NCBI GenBank assembly: GCA_018610095.1
Contig: JAHEOB010000082.1
Location: 1 to 9,566 of the forward strand
DNA from: Halothece sp. MAG
GTDB taxonomy: Bacteria; Cyanobacteriota; Cyanobacteriia; Cyanobacteriales; Rubidibacteraceae
Direction: 5' to 3'
DNA length: 9,566 bases
Made by a program: the position numbers and the translations under genes. This document shows, one piece after another, positions 6,317-9,566 of this stretch; positions within the stretch are counted from its first letter, which is position 1, and every line of letters begins with the position of its first letter. Below the pieces are notes generated by a model. It had not been told where the DNA came from. It saw only the letters and a program-made list of their open reading frames with translations, and ran no database searches.

Positions 6317-6733
6317 TTAAGTAAACTCCCAGTTTTTAAAGATTTCCTCAAAATTCTCCGTTTCTGGATACACTAGTGCTAGCGTTGTTCCCGCGATCGC
6401 GCCTAAACCGATACCAAAAATGATTAAGCGCAACATAATTAAAAACGCTAAAATAACAGCGGATTGAGGTCGAGACTGAGAGGGAGAAGAAGACTTTCTT
6501 GGCTGATCATGAGAACCAGTATTATGAATGGACTCTTTGGGTTTGAAACGTTTTTGCCGTTGTTGGGCAAGGCGACGGCGTTCTGATAAATCCGAGACAA
6601 CAATGGAAGAGTTGTGTTGTTTTTTTGATTTGACTGTCTTTTTGGTTTTTCTGGAAGAAGCTGGTTTCTTGGAACGGCTTGTTCTTTTTTTTGCCTTACT
6701 GCGTTGAACCGGTTTTTTTTTAATCACAATCAC
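6317..6733 (-). CDS. Basic membrane-anchored hypothetical protein, possibly a hydrolase N-terminus lacking its catalytic domain
   Basis: This 138-residue protein has three parts. Residues 1-40 are Lys/Arg/Ser-rich (SKKPASSRKTKKTVKSKK), 41-90 are polar and disordered-looking, and one transmembrane segment spans about 91-122 (LRLIIFGIGLGAIAGTTLAL). A short acidic tail (ETENFEEIFKNWEF) follows. The RLIIFGIGLGAIAGT segment recalls, from memory, the N-terminal anchor of cyanobacterial class-A-beta-lactamase-like serine hydrolases. Here the chain stops just after the anchor, and no hydrolase sequence follows before the hairpin at 6294. GTG 6733 is only two bases from GAGGAG, so GTG 6727, two codons later and eight bases from it, is the likelier start. 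The gene starts nine bases after the methyltransferase stop and is presumably coupled to it. Homopolymers of nine A (6721-6713) and eight A (6692-6685) on the coding strand are possible slippage sites. Confidence 0.7.
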   Translation of the reverse strand: MIVIKKKPVQRSKAKKRTSRSKKPASSRKTKKTVKSKKQHNSSIVVSDLSERRRLAQQRQKRFKPKESIHNTGSHDQPRKSSSPSQSRPQSAVILAFLIMLRLIIFGIGLGAIAGTTLALVYPETENFEEIFKNWEFT

Positions 6734-6735
6734 TA

Positions 6736-6741
6736 CTCCTC
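6736..6741 (-). promoter_or_regulatory. Ribosome-binding site favouring GTG 6727 for the 138-residue gene
   Basis: GAGGAG on the minus strand lies one base after the TAA of the methyltransferase gene (6745-6743). It is two bases from GTG 6733 but eight from the in-frame GTG 6727. The normal spacing argues that translation begins at 6727, shortening the protein by two residues. Confidence 0.55.
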
Positions 6742-6742
6742 A

Positions 6743-7477
6743 TTAATCACGATGATAATGATGAATTGCCCATTGCGTTTGTCTGAGAATCCCTCGTAAT
6801 AGAGCTAATTCTTCTGGGGTTAGGTTAGCACGATTAAAAATCTGACGAAATTTTTTCATACGGGCGGAGCTAGTATGGGGATACAAAAAGCCAATTTCCA
6901 ATAAAACTTGTTCTAAGTGTTGATAATACCCTTCTAGCGCTTCTAAGGTTACTGTTTCTGGTTGTGAAGGCTTGGTCTCTTCTACTGTATCCGCCACCAG
7001 TTGTCGCAATTCGTAAGCACAAATGGCAACTGCTGTTGCTAAATTAAGTGAACAATATTGCGATGCTGTGGGAATATATAAAGCATATTGGGCTTGCGTT
7101 AATTCCTCATTGGTTAAGCCATTATCTTCTCGTCCAAAAATAATTGCTGAGGGGACAGATATCACTTGCGGTAAGACTTGGCGAGGGGGTTGTAAGGGCA
7201 TGGAGAGGTTGCGCGATCGCGCTGTGGTGGCAACTGCTTGTTGGCATCCTGTTAAGGCTTCTGTTAGGGAATTAACCACTTGAGCTTGCTGTAAAATGTC
7301 TTTGCCATGAACTGCCATTTGTTGGCTTTGATCACTATGGGGATCGCATTGGGGATTCACCAGAAACAACTGTTGTAATCCCATATTTTTCATCACCCGC
7401 GCGATCGAGCCTACATTCAAAGCTCCTGCAGGTTCAACCAGAACAATTCTAATGTTGCTTAAAGCAGCATCCTTCAT
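6743..7477 (-). CDS. trmJ: TrmJ-like tRNA/rRNA 2'-O-ribose methyltransferase (SPOUT, TrmH group 1)
   Basis: This 244-residue S-adenosylmethionine-dependent enzyme of the SPOUT class probably methylates the ribose 2'-OH of residue 32 in tRNA anticodon loops, as TrmJ does. Motif 1 is visible as EPAGALNVGSIARVMKNMG (residues 15-33, with conserved N21 and R27), motif 2 as IIFGREDNGLTNEEL (112-126) and motif 3 as YCSLNLATAVAICAYEL (141-157). Motifs 2 and 3 form the trefoil knot that binds the cofactor. The C-terminal extension (FLYPHTSSARMKKFRQIFNR, 197-216) is typical of TrmJ rather than the shorter TrmL. The exact nucleotide target cannot be read from sequence. The ATG at 7477 has no strong ribosome-binding site. 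It diverges from lepA and precedes the 138-residue membrane gene by nine bases. Confidence 0.9.
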   Translation of the reverse strand: MKDAALSNIRIVLVEPAGALNVGSIARVMKNMGLQQLFLVNPQCDPHSDQSQQMAVHGKDILQQAQVVNSLTEALTGCQQAVATTARSRNLSMPLQPPRQVLPQVISVPSAIIFGREDNGLTNEELTQAQYALYIPTASQYCSLNLATAVAICAYELRQLVADTVEETKPSQPETVTLEALEGYYQHLEQVLLEIGFLYPHTSSARMKKFRQIFNRANLTPEELALLRGILRQTQWAIHHYHRD

Positions 7478-7503
7478 TAATTAAGTTCGCTCAGCATTTA
7501 CCC

Positions 7504-7540
7504 TTGGACTCAGGTTAAGATAGTCCTATGCGCTAGACAA
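7504..7540. promoter_or_regulatory. Divergent trmJ/lepA intergenic region with weak promoter matches
   Basis: The 86-base gap must hold promoters for both genes. Towards lepA, TTGGAC (7504-7509) and TATGCG (7527-7532) are spaced 17 bases apart; the -35 is fair and the -10 weak. Towards trmJ, TTGTCT (7540-7535) and TAACCT (7517-7512) are also 17 bases apart. Both assignments are tentative, and the two would overlap. Confidence 0.25.
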
Positions 7541-7563
7541 GGTTTGCCAGCAAAAGGTTTTTT

Positions 7564-9378
7564 ATGACTAACGTTCCTGTTTCTCGTTTTCGTAACTTTT
7601 CCATCATTGCCCATATTGATCATGGTAAATCCACCTTGGCGGATCAGTTACTGCGGTGGACTGAAACTGTGAAAGAAAGGGAAATGAAAGAACAGTTCCT
7701 AGATAACATGGAGTTGGAACGGGAAAGAGGAATCACCATCAAATTACAAGCTGCGCGGATGAATTATACCGCCAAGGATGGGGAAAATTATGTTTTAAAT
7801 TTAATTGATACCCCAGGTCACGTGGATTTTTCTTATGAAGTCTCCCGTTCCTTAGTTGCTTGTGAAGGGGCGTTATTAGTAGTGGATGCCTCTCAAGGAG
7901 TAGAAGCGCAAACCTTAGCCAATATCTATCTCGCCCTAGAACAAGATTTAGAAATTATCCCTGTTTTAAATAAAATTGACTTACCCGGTGCCGAACCCGA
8001 GAAAATTTTACAGGAAATTGAAGAAGCGGTTGGTTTAGATTGCAGTAATGCCATTTTTGCCTCAGCCAAGATGGGCAAAGGGATTCATGAAATTCTAGAA
8101 GCCATTGTGCATTTGATTCCCCCACCATCGGAGACAACAGAGGAACCGCTACGAGCACTCATTTTTGACAGTTATTATGATCTCTATCGCGGGGTGGTGG
8201 TTTATTTTCGAGTGGTGGATGGAAAAGTCAATGTTGGCGATATGATTCGCCTCATGGCGTCTAAAAAAGAATATGAAATCGATGAACTCGGGATTCTATC
8301 TCCCACCAAAATTCCAGTCGAGGAGCTCCATGCAGGGGAAGTGGGTTATTTAATTGCTTCCATTAAATCCATTGAAGATGCTCGAGTGGGTGACACCATT
8401 ACGCAAGCGAATCAACCAGCAGAAGCTCCCCTACCTGGTTATAAGGAAGCCAAACCAATGGTGTTTTGCGGTTTATTCCCCAGTAATACTGATGATTATG
8501 CTGATCTACGGGATGCATTAGATAAGCTCAAACTAAATGATTCTGCCCTATCTTATGAACCAGAAACGTCTAGCGCCATGGGGTTTGGTTTCCGTTGTGG
8601 GTTTCTGGGATTACTCCACATGGAAATTGTTCAAGAACGCTTAGAACGAGAATATGATTTAGATTTAGTGGTGACTGCCCCATCGGTGATTTATCGGGTT
8701 ATGCTCAATGATGGGGAAATCATTGAAATTGATAATCCCAGTCAACTTCCCCCTCCACAAAAACGAGAGGTTGTTGAAGAACCTTATATTCATTTAGAAA
8801 TGATTACCCCAGAAGACTATGTCGGACCCTTAATGGAGTTGTGTCAAGCTCGACGGGGGGATTTTAAAGATATGAAGTATTTTACCCCCACGCGGACCAC
8901 TTTAGTATATGAATTACCGTTAGCGGAGGTGGTAACTGACTTTTTTGATCAAATGAAATCGCGATCGCGCGGTTATGCCAGTATGGAATATCACTTTCTT
9001 GGCTATCGCCCAAATGAGCTAGTTAAATTAGACATTTTAGTCAACCATGAGTCTGTGGACTCTCTAGCCATGATTGTTCATCGGGATAAGGCTTATCCTG
9101 TTGGCAAATCGTTGGTGGAAAAACTGAAAGAATTAATTCCTCGTCAGCAATTTAAAATCCCTATCCAGGCTTCCATTGGTAGCCGAATTATTGCCAGTGC
9201 CCATATTCCACCGCTACGGAAAGATGTTTTAGCCAAATGCTATGGGGGCGATATTTCCCGTAAGAAAAAACTATTGCAAAAGCAAGCCAAAGGGAAAAAA
9301 CGGATGAAAGCCATTGGTACGGTAGATGTTCCCCAAGAAGCATTTATGGCAGTCTTAAAATTAGACCAAGAAGAATAA
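7564..9378 (+). CDS. lepA: Elongation factor 4 (LepA) translational GTPase
   Basis: LepA/EF4 is a ribosome-associated GTPase linked to back-translocation and to ribosome biogenesis and initiation; it acts in the cytosol and at the membrane. The 604-residue length is standard. GTPase motifs are G1 AHIDHGKS (16-23), G2 RGIT (55-58), G3 DTPGH with the catalytic His86, G4 NKID (136-139) and G5 SAK (167-169). Domain II covers about 190-290. The EF-G-like domain III includes [16 protein letters not shown], and a domain-V-like region has [11 protein letters not shown]. The LepA-specific C-terminal domain is seen as [34 protein letters not shown] and [19 protein letters not shown]. The ATG at 7564 has AAGG six bases upstream. 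The gene converges on the 5S rRNA, and its stop lies 15 bases from the rRNA terminator hairpin. Confidence 0.98.
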   Translation: MTNVPVSRFRNFSIIAHIDHGKSTLADQLLRWTETVKEREMKEQFLDNMELERERGITIKLQAARMNYTAKDGENYVLNLIDTPGHVDFSYEVSRSLVACEGALLVVDASQGVEAQTLANIYLALEQDLEIIPVLNKIDLPGAEPEKILQEIEEAVGLDCSNAIFASAKMGKGIHEILEAIVHLIPPPSETTEEPLRALIFDSYYDLYRGVVVYFRVVDGKVNVGDMIRLMASKKEYEIDELGILSPTKIPVEELHAGEVGYLIASIKSIEDARVGDTITQANQPAEAPLPGYKEAKPMVFCGLFPSNTDDYADLRDALDKLKLNDSALSYEPETSSAMGFGFRCGFLGLLHMEIVQERLEREYDLDLVVTAPSVIYRVMLNDGEIIEIDNPSQLPPPQKREVVEEPYIHLEMITPEDYVGPLMELCQARRGDFKDMKYFTPTRTTLVYELPLAEVVTDFFDQMKSRSRGYASMEYHFLGYRPNELVKLDILVNHESVDSLAMIVHRDKAYPVGKSLVEKLKELIPRQQFKIPIQASIGSRIIASAHIPPLRKDVLAKCYGGDISRKKKLLQKQAKGKKRMKAIGTVDVPQEAFMAVLKLDQEE

Positions 9379-9383
9379 ATCAG

Positions 9384-9411
9384 CAAAAAAAAGACCCCCC
9401 AAGTGGGGGGT
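9384..9411 (-). terminator. Intrinsic terminator of the rRNA operon
   Basis: Read on the minus strand, ACCCCCC and GGGGGGT (9411-9405 and 9400-9394) form a 7-bp, almost all G:C stem with a 4-base loop. It is followed by C and then a U-rich run made by the A-tract at 9385-9392. This is a textbook Rho-independent terminator, ending 11 bases after the 5S 3' end. On the plus strand no U-run follows, so it would stop lepA transcription only inefficiently. Confidence 0.9.
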
Positions 9412-9421
9412 GGAAGAACCA

Positions 9422-9539
9422 TCCTGGCACTGAGCTATTGTCCCAGACAGTCGCCCGTCTAGTATCTTCGCCGTAGCAGCGTTTCACCTCCGAGTTCGGG
9501 ATGGGTCGGTGTGGTTCCACTGCACCGTAAGCACCAGGA
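9422..9539 (-). rRNA. rrf: 5S ribosomal RNA
   Basis: The reverse complement is a complete 118-base 5S rRNA. The 5' end TCCTGGTGCTTACGGTGCAG pairs with the 3' end GTGCCAGGA to close helix I (TCCTGG with CCAGGA). The conserved internal segments CCACACCGACCCATCCCGAA and GGTGAAACGCTGCTACGGCG are present. It is transcribed towards lepA and is the last gene of an rRNA operon whose 23S gene must lie just beyond the right edge. Bases 9540-9566 are the 23S-5S spacer. The exact ends are inferred from helix I pairing. Confidence 0.95.
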
Positions 9540-9566
9540 AAATGGTGTGAGTTGAAACCCTCAAGA

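Noticed and set aside
7023..7283. 86-residue plus-strand frame opposite trmJ
   Set aside because: It is antisense to conserved SPOUT motifs 2 and 3, with no ribosome-binding site and no membrane or domain features.
303..8968. HIP1 repeats as a CRISPR array or regulatory operator set
   Set aside because: The copies are widely and irregularly spaced, lie mainly inside coding sequence and are explained by the known cyanobacterial HIP1 bias.
9240..9422. Minus-strand 60-residue frame spanning the lepA end and rRNA terminator
   Set aside because: It crosses the terminator hairpin and is antisense to the conserved LepA C-terminal domain.

Overview
The window is chromosomal DNA from a cyanobacterium. 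Three things show this: psb27 (photosystem II assembly), petN (cytochrome b6f subunit), and nine full copies of the HIP1 octamer GCGATCGC, a repeat typical of cyanobacterial genomes. The moderate base composition and gene set suggest a unicellular, Cyanothece/Halothece-like lineage, but that placement is inference. The content is mostly housekeeping. I see no CRISPR array, phage, toxin-antitoxin, biosynthetic cluster or complete insertion sequence.

Left edge (1-337): a 51-codon open tail that looks like the C-terminus of a membrane transporter, cut off by an in-frame stop at 104-106, followed by the leader of a HEAT-repeat gene. The HEAT gene (338-1162, +) ends 8 bases from the end of a convergent MFS transporter gene (1171-2412, -).

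Left-centre (1171-4890, all -): in transcription order, an 86-residue hypothetical gene, tsaB (tRNA t6A synthesis), icd (NADP isocitrate dehydrogenase) and the MFS exporter. The first two are tightly coupled: the tsaB ribosome-binding site overlaps the upstream stop codon, and tsaB uses a TTG start. The 63-base gaps on either side of icd leave room for separate promoters.

Centre (4891-6238): psb27 (-) diverges from a SodX-type S26 peptidase gene (+). The peptidase is followed by two tiny genes: petN (29 residues) and a 46-residue single-pass membrane protein with a strongly basic tail. A strong hairpin at 6263-6294 separates these from the next, convergent pair.

Right (6317-9566): a TrmJ-like RNA 2'-O-methyltransferase gene and a coupled 138-residue basic membrane-anchor protein gene (both -) diverge from lepA (+). 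lepA runs head-on into the 3' end of an rRNA operon. The 5S rRNA (-, 9422-9539) and its intrinsic terminator lie directly against the lepA stop codon.

The genes do not form one pathway. Several serve translation (tsaB, the methyltransferase, lepA, 5S rRNA) and others photosynthetic electron transport (psb27, petN). The most under-described items are the 46-residue protein after petN, the 138-residue membrane-anchor protein that may be a hydrolase N-terminus without its catalytic domain, the 86-residue tsaB partner, and the transporter remnant.
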